Below are positions 36,660-45,965 of a stretch of 64,000 nucleotides of DNA, piece by piece. The notes under the pieces were generated by a model that saw nothing but the letters and a program-made list of their open reading frames with translations, ran no database searches and was not told the DNA's origin. The number at the start of each line of letters is the position of its first letter. Position 1 is the first letter of the stretch. A program made the translations under genes and the position numbers. The DNA is taken from contig JACQFQ010000010.1 of assembly GCA_016199985.1 (NCBI GenBank), positions 1 through 64,000 on the forward strand, given 5' to 3'. Source of the DNA: Verrucomicrobiota bacterium. Its GTDB lineage: Bacteria; Verrucomicrobiota; Verrucomicrobiia; Limisphaerales; UBA11320.

Positions 36660-38015
36660 ATGAGCCCTCTTCCGCCAATGGATGGCGCGCCAGCCAACGG
36701 GGCGGCGCCGGTCGGTTCGCAGCCCAGCGACCACGACCTGCTGCGCGCGTACGCGGAGACCCGTTCCGACGGAGCCTTCGCCGCGCTCTCCGCCCGTCAC
36801 CTCAACCTGGTCTACTCGGCGGCGTTGCGTCAGACGCAAAGTCATGCGAGCGCTCAGGACGTCACGCAGGCGGTGTTCATCATTCTCGCCCGCAAAGCCT
36901 CGTCGCTGAGGAGCGAAACGGCGCTCGCGGGCTGGCTGATCCGCGCGGTCCGCTACGCGGCGCTCGACGCGCGAAAGCTCGAAGCCCGACGCAAGGTCCG
37001 CGAACTGGAGGCCTCCCAGATGCAACAGACGGATACACCCGACGACGACGCCCGCGATTGGAGCCAGCTGGCGCCATGGCTGGATGAAGCCGTGGCCGCC
37101 CTGCCCCCGAAGGACCGGAACGCGGTTCTGCTGCGATTCTTCGAGAAGAAGAGCTTCGAGGAGATCGGCGCGACGCTGGGCGGCAACGAAAACTCAGCGC
37201 GGGTGCGGGTGGTGCGAGCGGTGGAGAAGTTGCGCGGATTCTTCCGGCGACGCGGCGTGTCCGTGTCCGCGTTCGCCTTGACCGCGGCCCTCCTGAACAA
37301 CGCGGTCCAGGCGGCGCCGCCCGCGCTCGCCTCCACGCTGGCGGCGTCCGCTTGCGATTCGATCGTCGCGGGCCTGGTCGAAGCGGTCCTCCGCCGGCTG
37401 CTCTGGAGACGAATCGTCCGGATCGGATCGGCGGTGGCAACAGCGCTGTTGCTGGGGCTTGCGGCCATGATCGCGCTGCGACGCCCTTCGCCCGCGCCGA
37501 CGCCCCGGCCCGCGCCGATCGCGCGCTCCGTGCGCGAGACCATGTTCAGCATCGATCGCGCCTACGCGTTGAACAATCCCACTGGTTTCGTCGCGCTGAT
37601 TCGCTTCCGCAGCGCCCAGGAAGAGGCCTTCGCGCCGATCCTGCTCAATTACATCCGCGCGGAGTCGTCGTTCCGCGGAGAGATGCACCGGGCGTTCAAC
37701 ACGCAGCAGCGGCCGTTCGATGTCACATTCCGCGAATTGTGCGTTGGGCAACCGCCCGTGGCGCAACCGTTCATCGGAACGAATCATGCCAGCACGAACA
37801 TCATGATGGCGAAATACCCTCTCCACCTCGTGAAGGAGGGCGAGGCGTGGTACTGGGACTGGTTCGCGGGGCTGTCCGTCGCGGCGCGCGACGAACGGAT
37901 GGCGGTCCTCCGCGACAAAGCCCGGCAATGGGACGAGATCGCCCGGCAGATTCGCGACGGCAAGGCGACGAACCTGACGGAGATTCTCCAGAGCCTTGGA
38001 GACGCGTCGCCCTGA
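36660..38015 (+). CDS. ECF RNA polymerase sigma factor with transmembrane helix and C-terminal extracytoplasmic domain
   Basis: 451 residues. Sigma-2 covers about 24-95 ([29 protein letters not shown] split over two helices, [15 protein letters not shown]) and sigma-4 about 138-195 ([38 protein letters not shown]). A linker with [15 protein letters not shown] leads to a membrane helix (256-273, [15 protein letters not shown]), and a ~170-residue tail that would lie outside the cytoplasm. The usual separate anti-sigma factor is absent; the tail may sense the envelope and control release or activity of the sigma part. Such C-terminally extended ECF factors are known in Planctomycetes and Verrucomicrobia. 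The downstream FG-GAP gene shares an upstream motif and is the likeliest target. Confidence 0.85.
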   Translation: MSPLPPMDGAPANGAAPVGSQPSDHDLLRAYAETRSDGAFAALSARHLNLVYSAALRQTQSHASAQDVTQAVFIILARKASSLRSETALAGWLIRAVRYAALDARKLEARRKVRELEASQMQQTDTPDDDARDWSQLAPWLDEAVAALPPKDRNAVLLRFFEKKSFEEIGATLGGNENSARVRVVRAVEKLRGFFRRRGVSVSAFALTAALLNNAVQAAPPALASTLAASACDSIVAGLVEAVLRRLLWRRIVRIGSAVATALLLGLAAMIALRRPSPAPTPRPAPIARSVRETMFSIDRAYALNNPTGFVALIRFRSAQEEAFAPILLNYIRAESSFRGEMHRAFNTQQRPFDVTFRELCVGQPPVAQPFIGTNHASTNIMMAKYPLHLVKEGEAWYWDWFAGLSVAARDERMAVLRDKARQWDEIARQIRDGKATNLTEILQSLGDASP

Positions 38016-38048
38016 ACAGCGCGCCGGCTTCCTGAGAAGCCCAAATTC

Positions 38049-38057
38049 TGTACGGTT
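38049..38057 (+). promoter_or_regulatory. TGTACGGTT motif upstream of the FG-GAP gene
   Basis: Second exact copy of the nonamer found before the sigma gene, 30 bases upstream of the ATG at 38087. This placement fits a -35-like element with a start site close to the gene. Confidence 0.35.
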
Positions 38058-38086
38058 CCCCGTCGGGCGTCGGTTCTGTGGTGACT

Positions 38087-40984
38087 ATGAACGCCTCCCT
38101 CCTCTCCGCGGCCTGCTGCTTCGTCCTCGCGACCGCCGTCGTTGCCGCCCCTCGCATCACCCAGCAACCGTCGCCGCCCACGAACTCCGTGAGCGTTGGC
38201 GCGAGCCTCAGCGTTCGCGTCAGCGCGAGCACGACGAACCCTCCGATCCAATATCGCTGGCGGCTGAACGGCGCCGACCTGGCGGGCGCGACAAGCCCCG
38301 CCTTGACATTGACCAATGCCCAGCCATCCAGCGCGGGAGTCTACACAGTGGTGGTGAGCGACGGCGGCGGTTCTGTGGAGAGCAAGCCGTGGGTCGTCGA
38401 TGTCGATCCGACGTTCACGAAGATCATGAGCAGCCCCGTCCTCCTGGCCGGAAAATCGACGGCGGTGGCCTGGGGCGACGCCAACAACGACGGATGGATC
38501 GACCTGTTCGTCGCGGGCAACACCCACAACTTTTACACGAACAACGGGAATGGCGGGTTCACCCGCGTCAACACCGGGGGCATCGCCCTCGACGGCGGAG
38601 GCAATGGCGCTGTCTGGGGCGACTACGATAACGACGGCTTCCTGGATTTGTACGTCGCCAACGGCGGCAACAATTCCCTTTATCGCAACAAGGGGAACGG
38701 CTCATTCGTCACCGTGACAACGAACGGATTGGGCGACGCCTCCGGCAACCTGACCTTTGGCGCCTGGGCGGACTACGACCGGGACGGAGACCTCGACCTG
38801 TTCGTGGCCAGCGGCTTTTCCAAGGCGCCCAACTCTCTTTTTCACAACAACGGCGACGGAACCTTCACCCGCCTCGCCCAAAGCCCGCTGGTCGCCGACG
38901 AGCCGCAGTATTCGCAAGGGCCGGCCTGGGCGGACTACGACAACGACGGATGGCCCGACCTGTTCGTCCCCAACGCCCGCGACTACTACAACGGAGGAAC
39001 GCCCCAGCGCGCCTTCCTTTACCACAATCTGGGCAAGGGAAGATTTGAAAAGATCACCAACAGCGTGGTGTCGACAACACTGGGCGGCTTCGCCTGCGGG
39101 GCCTGGGGCGACTACGACAACGACGGCTTCCTGGATCTTTTCGTGTGCGGATACGCGAACGGCTCGTCGCCTCAGCGGCATTTCCTCTACCACAATCAGG
39201 GCGACGGCACGTTCACCGTCGTCACGAACGCGGGGAGCATTGTCACGGACACGGGCTACGACCAGGGCTGCGCCTGGGCCGACTACGACAACGACGGTTT
39301 CCTCGACCTGTTCATCGCCAGCGGCGGGCCGGGAGCGTTCAAGGATTTTCTCTACCACAACAACGGCGACGGCACGTTCACTCGCGTGACGCGCGGCAGC
39401 CTCGTCAACGACAACGGCGAAGGCGCCGGTTGCGCCTGGGCCGATTTCAACAGAGACGGGTTCCCCGATCTCTATGTCTCCAACTTCCAAAACCAAACGG
39501 ACGAGGCGAACGCGCTCTACCTCAACAATGGGAACAGCAACGCGTGGCTGACGGTGAAGTGCGATGGGCGCGTATCGAACCGGTCGGGCATCGGCGCGAA
39601 AGTGCGGGTCAAGGCCACCATCGGCAATCGCGCGATGTGGCAAACGCGGGAGATCTCGGGCAGCGGCGGCTACATGAGCCAAAACAGCCTGGACGCTTCC
39701 TTCGGCCTGGGCGACGCGACAAACATTGATGTCGTCCGCGTCGAATGGCCCAGCAGCATCGTGCAGGAGTGGCGCGACATCGCTCCGAAACGGTTCCTCA
39801 CTCTCGTCGAGCCCGAGGCGCGAATCACCCCGGCAAGCCTGGAGGTTCAGGCCGGCTCGAGCGCCGAGTTCAGCGTGATGACAACCCTTCCCGATCCGAT
39901 TCGTGTCCAGTGGCGATTCAACGACGTCGAGCTCCCTGGCGAGACCAACGCCACGCTCGTCATCCCCACCGCACAAACTCGGGACGCAGGGAGGTACAGC
40001 GCCGCCTTGTCGCAGCCCGGCACGAGCACCTCGTTCAATCTGCGGTCCGCGCTGTTGTCCGGCCCGGTCGTTATCGCGCAACAACCCCGCGGCCTCAACG
40101 TGCGACCCGGATCCAACGCCCTGTTCAGCGTTGTCGCCCGCGGCATCGGGCCCCTCGCCTATCAGTGGCGCAAGCAGGGCGCCGCCCTCCCGGATCAAAC
40201 GAACGCGACCCTGTCCGTGCCTCACGCGCAGCCCGAGAACGCGGGCGGCTATGACGTCGTGGTCTCCAACAGCTACGGCCCGGTCGTCAGCGCGCCTGTT
40301 TCGCTCGGCATCCTCATCAATCCAGCGATCATCGCGCAGCCCGTCAGCCAATCGGCGGTCATCGGAGAAAGCGTCACCCTGAGCGTGGCCGTGACGGGGA
40401 GCCCCGCGCCGTTCACGTTCGAATGGCGGCGAGGCACCTCGCTTGTCTCGGTCCAGACCACCAGCGAATCCATGAGCTTCCTGAGCTTGACCAACCTGCA
40501 GGCCAATCAGGCGGGCGTCTATCGTGTCCTGGTCAAGAACGCGGCGAACGCGAGCCCGGGCTTGACGAGCAGCAACGCCGTCGTGTCGGTGGCGGCGGAC
40601 ACGGACGGCGACGGCCTGCCGGACGACTGGGAGAACGCCTACGGCCTGGATCCGAGCCGCGCGGGCGACGGAGCGATCGACAGCGACGGCGACGGCGTGA
40701 CCAACCACGACGAGTACATCGCGGGCACCGACCCCCGGGACGCGCAAAGCCGCCTTCGCCTCGAGAGCGGGGCTCGCAACGCGGCCAACGCCTCGTCCAT
40801 CGGATTCGAGGCTTCGGCCAACCGCACCTACACGGTGGAGACGCGGAGTTCGCTGACAACGGGATCCTGGACCCGGATGACCGACGTGACGGCGATGTCC
40901 TCGAATCGGTGGGTGGAGATCATCCGCCCCACGGAAACCGCGACGCAAGGATTCTACCGAGTGCTCACGCCACGGCGGCCGTAG
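38087..40984 (+). CDS. secreted FG-GAP/ASPIC-UnbV protein with Ig-like domains and calcium-binding repeat
   Basis: 965 residues; ATG 38087 begins the signal peptide MNASLLSAACCFVLATAVVA, while GTG 38078 would add three residues. An Ig-like domain (about 25-105) is followed by seven or so FG-GAP/VCBS repeats, each with a calcium-loop pattern such as DYDNDGFLDLFV, suggesting a beta-propeller. Next are an ASPIC/UnbV domain (KVRVKATIGNRAMWQTREISGS), three more Ig-like domains, a thrombospondin-3-like calcium repeat (DTDGDGLPDDWENAYGLDP), and a C-terminal module ending GFYRVLTP. These architectures are extracellular and probably bind ligands or surfaces. No enzymatic site is seen. The gene follows the membrane-anchored sigma factor by 71 bases. 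Confidence 0.85.
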   Translation: MNASLLSAACCFVLATAVVAAPRITQQPSPPTNSVSVGASLSVRVSASTTNPPIQYRWRLNGADLAGATSPALTLTNAQPSSAGVYTVVVSDGGGSVESKPWVVDVDPTFTKIMSSPVLLAGKSTAVAWGDANNDGWIDLFVAGNTHNFYTNNGNGGFTRVNTGGIALDGGGNGAVWGDYDNDGFLDLYVANGGNNSLYRNKGNGSFVTVTTNGLGDASGNLTFGAWADYDRDGDLDLFVASGFSKAPNSLFHNNGDGTFTRLAQSPLVADEPQYSQGPAWADYDNDGWPDLFVPNARDYYNGGTPQRAFLYHNLGKGRFEKITNSVVSTTLGGFACGAWGDYDNDGFLDLFVCGYANGSSPQRHFLYHNQGDGTFTVVTNAGSIVTDTGYDQGCAWADYDNDGFLDLFIASGGPGAFKDFLYHNNGDGTFTRVTRGSLVNDNGEGAGCAWADFNRDGFPDLYVSNFQNQTDEANALYLNNGNSNAWLTVKCDGRVSNRSGIGAKVRVKATIGNRAMWQTREISGSGGYMSQNSLDASFGLGDATNIDVVRVEWPSSIVQEWRDIAPKRFLTLVEPEARITPASLEVQAGSSAEFSVMTTLPDPIRVQWRFNDVELPGETNATLVIPTAQTRDAGRYSAALSQPGTSTSFNLRSALLSGPVVIAQQPRGLNVRPGSNALFSVVARGIGPLAYQWRKQGAALPDQTNATLSVPHAQPENAGGYDVVVSNSYGPVVSAPVSLGILINPAIIAQPVSQSAVIGESVTLSVAVTGSPAPFTFEWRRGTSLVSVQTTSESMSFLSLTNLQANQAGVYRVLVKNAANASPGLTSSNAVVSVAADTDGDGLPDDWENAYGLDPSRAGDGAIDSDGDGVTNHDEYIAGTDPRDAQSRLRLESGARNAANASSIGFEASANRTYTVETRSSLTTGSWTRMTDVTAMSSNRWVEIIRPTETATQGFYRVLTPRRP

Positions 40985-41063
40985 CCGGCGCCAAGGGAAA
41001 CGGTCGGAGCGACGCGCAGCGACATCCCCGGCGTTGATGTCCCTCTTCGCCGAGGCCTCTACT

Positions 41064-42533
41064 CTACATCAGGCCACGGATCGGCTCGGCGTCGTAGGCG
41101 CTTTGGGGGCGGCCCGCGGCGTCGCGCCAGACCATGTCGCGCGGAAGCCCAAGCGCGGAGTAGATCGTCGCCGCAAGATTCTCGGGTCGCTGCGGGGCCT
41201 CGGTCGGATACGCCCCAATCCGATCGGAGGCGCCAATCACGTTCCCGCCCTTCACGCCGCCTCCCGCCAAGAGAATCGATTGACAGGCCCCCCAGTGGTC
41301 CCGCCCCGGCAGCTTCACGCCCGGCAATGTCGAAATCTTCGGGGTTCGACCAAACTCGCTGCCCACCACGATCAGCGTCTCGTCCAGCAAGCCCGCCGCG
41401 CTCAAATCATCGATCAAGGCGCTGAGCGCGCGATCCAGCGGCGGCAGCAGATGATCCTTCAGGTTGGGGAAGGCCGCCTGATGAGTGTCCCAGGTTTCGT
41501 TGTTCCCCAGATTCACCTGCACCAGGCTGATCCCGACCTGCACCAGCTGTCTCGCCATCAGGAGCGACCATCCAAAGCTGTTGCGTCCGTAGCGATCCAG
41601 CCACTTCGCGTCCGCCTTGCTCAAATCGAACGCGTCATGCACGCGCCCATTGCTCAGCAGCGAGATCGCGGCCTCGCGGTAGCGATCGAACGCCGCGTCC
41701 TCGGCCAGATCGCCGTACGTCCGGCTCTGGCTCTCGAGATGATCGCGAAGCGAAACACGCTCGCGCACCCGATCCAGGCTCAGCCCTTCGGGCAGCGAGA
41801 GGTGCGGCGCCTGGAAAACCATTCGCGGATCTTCGACGCGTCCCTTCTCGTGATGGAACAAATACTCCGGAAACGCGCCGTAGTGCTGCGGATGATGCGG
41901 GGACATCTCCAGAAACCAGGGATCATGCTGCCGGCCCATGACACCGCCAAACTGTCCGGGGATTGTGCGGCCCGTCATGTGGACCAGCTTCTCAGGCAGA
42001 ACGATCGCGGGAGGAAGGTTGTTTCGCGAACGAAGCGCGGTGGACGCCACGGACGCCATGCACGGCCAATCGGTGGGCTTCGGTTTCTCCGGATCGAACC
42101 CCACGGGCAAGTCGGATCGCCCCGTGAGCATCACGTGATGGCCGATCGAATGATCGTTGTAGGGATGAGTCAGGGAACGCACCAGCGCCCACTGATGGGA
42201 GCGTTGCGCGAGCAGCGGGAGATGCTCGCAAATCTGAATGCCAGGGGTGCGCGTCGCGATGGGGCGGAACTCGCCGCGGATTTCTTCGGAGGCGTCGGGC
42301 TTCATGTCGAAGCTCTCGTGCTGCGCAAGTCCTCCCGAAAGAAAAACGTAGATGACAGAACGGGCGCGCGAGCCCGGGGCGGCGGGCGAACCCTTCTCCG
42401 CCGCCATGGAACGCAAGCCCGCGAGGTGATTCATTCCCAATCCGAGCAGGCTGATGGCCCCCGCCTGGATAGCCGCGCGCCGGGACAGGCCCTGACGCCC
42501 GCGGCCGCGAGCCATTGGGAATAGGCCGTTCAT
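41064..42533 (-). CDS. DUF1501 family protein with Tat-type leader
   Basis: 489 residues from ATG 42533; ATG 42515 is a second option. The leader has SRRAAIQAGAISLLGLGMNHLA, a twin-arginine signal. The body is DUF1501: SVIYVFLSGGLAQHESFDMKP, SLTHPYNDHSIGHHVMLTG, WDTHQAAFPNLKDHLLPPLD and VVGSEFGRTPKIS. The fold is alkaline-phosphatase/sulfatase-like with conserved metal-ligand Asp/His, but the activity is not established. In Planctomycetes and Verrucomicrobia it usually follows a DUF1549/DUF1553 cytochrome-like gene; none is present here. It is convergent with the FG-GAP gene and divergent from lptD. Confidence 0.85.
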   Translation of the reverse strand: MNGLFPMARGRGRQGLSRRAAIQAGAISLLGLGMNHLAGLRSMAAEKGSPAAPGSRARSVIYVFLSGGLAQHESFDMKPDASEEIRGEFRPIATRTPGIQICEHLPLLAQRSHQWALVRSLTHPYNDHSIGHHVMLTGRSDLPVGFDPEKPKPTDWPCMASVASTALRSRNNLPPAIVLPEKLVHMTGRTIPGQFGGVMGRQHDPWFLEMSPHHPQHYGAFPEYLFHHEKGRVEDPRMVFQAPHLSLPEGLSLDRVRERVSLRDHLESQSRTYGDLAEDAAFDRYREAAISLLSNGRVHDAFDLSKADAKWLDRYGRNSFGWSLLMARQLVQVGISLVQVNLGNNETWDTHQAAFPNLKDHLLPPLDRALSALIDDLSAAGLLDETLIVVGSEFGRTPKISTLPGVKLPGRDHWGACQSILLAGGGVKGGNVIGASDRIGAYPTEAPQRPENLAATIYSALGLPRDMVWRDAAGRPQSAYDAEPIRGLM

Positions 42534-42858
42534 GCGAGTCCGAAAATGCCAAAGAGATCCCGGCCTGGCAACTCTGCGCCTGAGGAACCTTTGTGTCCTG
42601 TTTTCTGGATTCCAAGGTCGGCGAGGCCGCAAGATCAACCCGCGCCGGACACGGGGCCCTCGCCTCCGCGACATCTCCGGTCTCGACCGCGGCCCGCCTC
42701 CAAGGACGCGCGGACAAGCCGGCGGCATGCCTCGGGTTTGGAGGCAAAATCTCACTCGTCCTTCCCGCGCGGAACAACAGGAAAGTCCGCTGTCGCAACC
42801 CTCCGAAAGTTCTCTCTTCCCCCTTGAACCCGGTTTCTGTTTAGCTCGCGCCGCCTCC
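42534..42858. other. divergent spacer between the DUF1501 gene and lptD
   Basis: 325 bases. Both flanking frames stay open through it in opposite directions, but neither extension carries a recognisable domain and both flanking proteins have good leaders at the chosen starts. It presumably contains the two divergent promoters; I cannot place them with confidence. Confidence 0.4.
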
Positions 42859-45039
42859 ATGAGGAACGCGCGAATTATATGCTTCATTCACGTCATCGCC
42901 CTGACGTTCTCGGGCCTGATGGCGCAGGAAACCAAGGAGCCCCAATTCAAGACCACCTCCGACAAGGCCAACGTTCGCTACGACCCGAACACCGGCGATC
43001 TCGTGGCCGAGGGCGGAGTGGAAGTGCGCTACCAGGACGGGATCCTCACCGCCGACTCCGCGACCTACAACAAGGCGACCGGACAGATCCACGCGGAGGG
43101 CCATGTCCGTATTGAGCGCGCCGGACAGGTCTGGATCGGCGACAAGATCGATTACAACCACAAGAGCCACGCCCTCGCGGCGAATACCTTCCGAACGGGC
43201 CAGGCGCCGGTCTTCGCCCGCGGTGAATCCCTGACCTCGGACCCTGAGCGGAAAAGCTATAGCGCGAACAACGCTTCGATCACCTCGGACGACTACGAAG
43301 ACCCCGGCTTCCATGTCACCGCCCGCAAGATCACGATCGTTCCCGGCGAATACATCCGCGCCGAGCACGCGGCCGTCCGCATCGGAAATCTCCCCGTGTT
43401 CTTTCTGCCTGTCTGGAACCGCTCGCTGAAGGGGCATCGACAATATTGGGTCGAGGTTCCCGGGTTTCGAAGCCGATTCGGGCCCTACCTCCTTTCCAGC
43501 TACCACTATCGATTCAATGATCACGTTGAGGGGGCGCTGGACCTCGACGCGTATCAGAAACGGGGATTCGGCTACGGCCCCGAGCTGAAGTACGACTACC
43601 CCGAGTTCGGCAAAGGCGAGGCGCGCTATTTCCGGATTCAGGATGACACGCCCGGCCTGGATCCTTCGTTGCGTCCGATACCGGACGAGCGTCAGCGCGC
43701 GTGGTTTGAGCACCAGACGCGGCTCGGCACGAACTTCACGCTGAAGATTGCGGCGAAGTACCAGAGCGACCCGCAGGTCATTCGCGACTTCTTCGAGCAT
43801 GAATACCGGCGCAACGTCCAGCCCGCCACCTACGCCGAGCTGGACAAATCGTGGAACAACTGGAGCTTGAGCCTCCTGGCGCAGCCCAGGGTCAACAACT
43901 TCTTCGAAACGGTCGAGCGCCTCCCGGAGGCGAAGCTCACGGGGCTGCGACAGCAGATTGGCTCCACGCCATTTTTCTACGAGAGCGAAACCAGCGCCGG
44001 CTATCTGCGCCGTGTGTTTGGCGACGGCGTCACCCATGCCTACGGGGCCACGCGGGCCGACACCTTCCACCAGATCCTCCTGCCCAAAACGCTCTTCAAC
44101 TGGCTGAACGTCACCCCGCGCGTGGGGAGCCGGCTCACCTATTACAGCGAGGTGGATGGATTCAACACCACGCTGAACGAGCGTCAGCGCTACGTCTTCA
44201 ACACCGGCGCGGAAGTGTCCACGAAAGCCTCGCGCGTCTGGAACAACGCCGAGAACAGGTTTTTTGAGATCAACGGACTCCGGCACATCATCGAGCCCTC
44301 GCTCAACTATGTGTTCGTCCCCACCCCGTCGCGGGCGCCGCGCGAGCTCGCCCAGTTCGACTATGAGATTCCAAGCCGACGCCTGCTGCCCATCGACTAT
44401 CCGGACTACAACGCCATCGACTCCATCGACAGCCAGAATGTCCTGAGACTCGGGCTTCGAAACAAGCTCCAGACCAAGCGCAACGGACAGGTGGAGGACG
44501 TGGTGGCGTGGGCCCTGTACACGGACTGGCGGCTGCATCCGCGCGACGGCCAGGGCACGTTTTCCGACCTCTACTCCGACCTCGACATTGTGCCGTTCCA
44601 CTGGCTCAGCCTGAGCTCGGAGCTGCGTTACGACCTGGACCAGGGGCACTGGAAGGAGGCCAACCACTTCGTCACCATCATTCCCAACAATGTGTGGAGC
44701 TTCTCCATCGGACATCGCTATTTCCGCGACGACCCCGCCTTCGGCGTCGACTCCGGCCACAACCTGATCTCGACGCGGCTCTATTATCGCTTCAGCGAGA
44801 ACTGGGGCTTTCGGACCACCCAGCATTTCGAGGCGCGCGATGGAAAGATGGAAGAGCAGGTGTATTCCCTGTACCGCGACTGGCGCAGCTGGACCAGCGT
44901 GCTGTCTTTTCGCGTGAGGGAAAGCCGCATCGGCGAGCCGACGGACTACACCGTCGCCGTCGTGTTCAATTTCAAGGCGTTTCCGCGCTACAAGCTCGGC
45001 GCGGATGTCAATCGACACACGGACTTCCTGGGCCACTGA
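42859..45039 (+). CDS. lptD: LPS-assembly protein LptD
   Basis: 726 residues from ATG 42859, which opens a signal peptide (CFIHVIALTFSGLMA). The N-terminal ~130 residues are the OstA/LptA-like beta-jellyroll (DLVAEGGVEVRYQDGILTADSATYN, GQIHAEGHVRIE). The remainder is a beta-barrel with many aromatic strands (YLLSSYHYRFNDHVEGALDLD, WGFRTTQHFEAR). LptD with LptE inserts LPS into the outer leaflet. The conserved disulfide cysteines of E. coli LptD are not evident: the mature sequence appears to contain no Cys. LptA, LptE and LptC are not nearby. Confidence 0.85.
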   Translation: MRNARIICFIHVIALTFSGLMAQETKEPQFKTTSDKANVRYDPNTGDLVAEGGVEVRYQDGILTADSATYNKATGQIHAEGHVRIERAGQVWIGDKIDYNHKSHALAANTFRTGQAPVFARGESLTSDPERKSYSANNASITSDDYEDPGFHVTARKITIVPGEYIRAEHAAVRIGNLPVFFLPVWNRSLKGHRQYWVEVPGFRSRFGPYLLSSYHYRFNDHVEGALDLDAYQKRGFGYGPELKYDYPEFGKGEARYFRIQDDTPGLDPSLRPIPDERQRAWFEHQTRLGTNFTLKIAAKYQSDPQVIRDFFEHEYRRNVQPATYAELDKSWNNWSLSLLAQPRVNNFFETVERLPEAKLTGLRQQIGSTPFFYESETSAGYLRRVFGDGVTHAYGATRADTFHQILLPKTLFNWLNVTPRVGSRLTYYSEVDGFNTTLNERQRYVFNTGAEVSTKASRVWNNAENRFFEINGLRHIIEPSLNYVFVPTPSRAPRELAQFDYEIPSRRLLPIDYPDYNAIDSIDSQNVLRLGLRNKLQTKRNGQVEDVVAWALYTDWRLHPRDGQGTFSDLYSDLDIVPFHWLSLSSELRYDLDQGHWKEANHFVTIIPNNVWSFSIGHRYFRDDPAFGVDSGHNLISTRLYYRFSENWGFRTTQHFEARDGKMEEQVYSLYRDWRSWTSVLSFRVRESRIGEPTDYTVAVVFNFKAFPRYKLGADVNRHTDFLGH

Positions 45040-45091
45040 CCCCGAACGCGCCGCCACCCAGAATCGAAACACAGAGAAACCCTCACACACC

Positions 45092-45946
45092 ATGCGACAC
45101 GCGCTCCTTCTATTCCTCCTCGTCCGTTCCCTCGCGCAGGGCGCGGACGACTACGCGCCCGGCCCCGACTCCAAGCCCCAGCCCGGCGTGCCACAGGGCG
45201 TCATCACTCACGCCACGTGGAAGAGCAAGATCTTCCCCGAAACGACGCGCGATTATTGGGTCTATGCGCCGAGTCAATACGAGGCCGGCAAACCCGCCGC
45301 CGTGATGGTTTTCCAGGACGGCAAGAGCTACATGGACACGAACGGCTCCTTCCGCGCGCCCATCGTGTTCGACAATCTCATTCATAAGAAAGAGATGCCG
45401 GTGACCATCGCTATTTTCATCAACCCCGGCGAGGTCCCGGCGGCGGCCCCGGACCAAAAGCCACGAAGCAACCGAAGCTTCGAATACGACTCATTGGGAA
45501 ACCAGTACGCGCGCTTTCTGCTGGAGGAAATCCTCCCCGAGGTCGGGAAGCAATACACGCTCACGCAGGATCCCGCCCTGCGGGCGATCTGCGGGATCAG
45601 TTCCGGCGGCATCTGCGCCTGGACCGTCGCGTGGGAACGCCCGGACCAATTCTCGAAGGTGATCAGCCATGTGGGCAGCTTCACGAACATCCGAGGCGGC
45701 CATGTCTATCCGGCGCTGATCCGCAAGACCGAGCGCAAAGCCATCCGGGTTCATCTGCAGGACGGAACCAGGGACCTCGACAATCTGTTCGGCAACTGGC
45801 CCCTGGCGAACCAGGAGATGGCGGCGGCGCTGAAGTTCGCCGGCTACGACTACAAGTTCGAGCTCGGCGATGGCGGCCACAACGGCAAACACGGCGGAGC
45901 GATCCTGCCCGACGCCCTGCGCTGGCTCTGGCGCGAAACACCCTAA
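45092..45946 (+). CDS. secreted alpha/beta-hydrolase esterase (esterase D / enterochelin-esterase-like)
   Basis: 284 residues. ATG 45092 starts a signal peptide (MRHALLLFLLVRSLAQGA). The nucleophile elbow is GISSGG, with TRDYWVYAPSQY and AVMVFQDGKSYMD at the front of the fold and the likely catalytic His in DGGHNGKHGG. Family members include carbohydrate (feruloyl or acetyl-xylan type) esterases and Fes; a role in removing ester groups from polysaccharides is an inference. It lies 52 bases after lptD and 19 before the SMP-30 gene, so the pair is probably one unit. Confidence 0.85.
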   Translation: MRHALLLFLLVRSLAQGADDYAPGPDSKPQPGVPQGVITHATWKSKIFPETTRDYWVYAPSQYEAGKPAAVMVFQDGKSYMDTNGSFRAPIVFDNLIHKKEMPVTIAIFINPGEVPAAAPDQKPRSNRSFEYDSLGNQYARFLLEEILPEVGKQYTLTQDPALRAICGISSGGICAWTVAWERPDQFSKVISHVGSFTNIRGGHVYPALIRKTERKAIRVHLQDGTRDLDNLFGNWPLANQEMAAALKFAGYDYKFELGDGGHNGKHGGAILPDALRWLWRETP

Positions 45947-45965
45947 CCTCAACCCCGCTTCCACC

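Noticed and set aside
38430..39500. Tandem DNA repeats read as a CRISPR-like or non-coding array
   Set aside because: The repeats are in frame and encode FG-GAP calcium loops (DYDNDGFLDLF type), with spacing set by the protein repeat rather than by unique spacers.
41021..41041. Hairpin GACATC/GATGTC between convergent genes
   Set aside because: 6-bp stem with 9-base loop and no T-tract; too weak to call a terminator.
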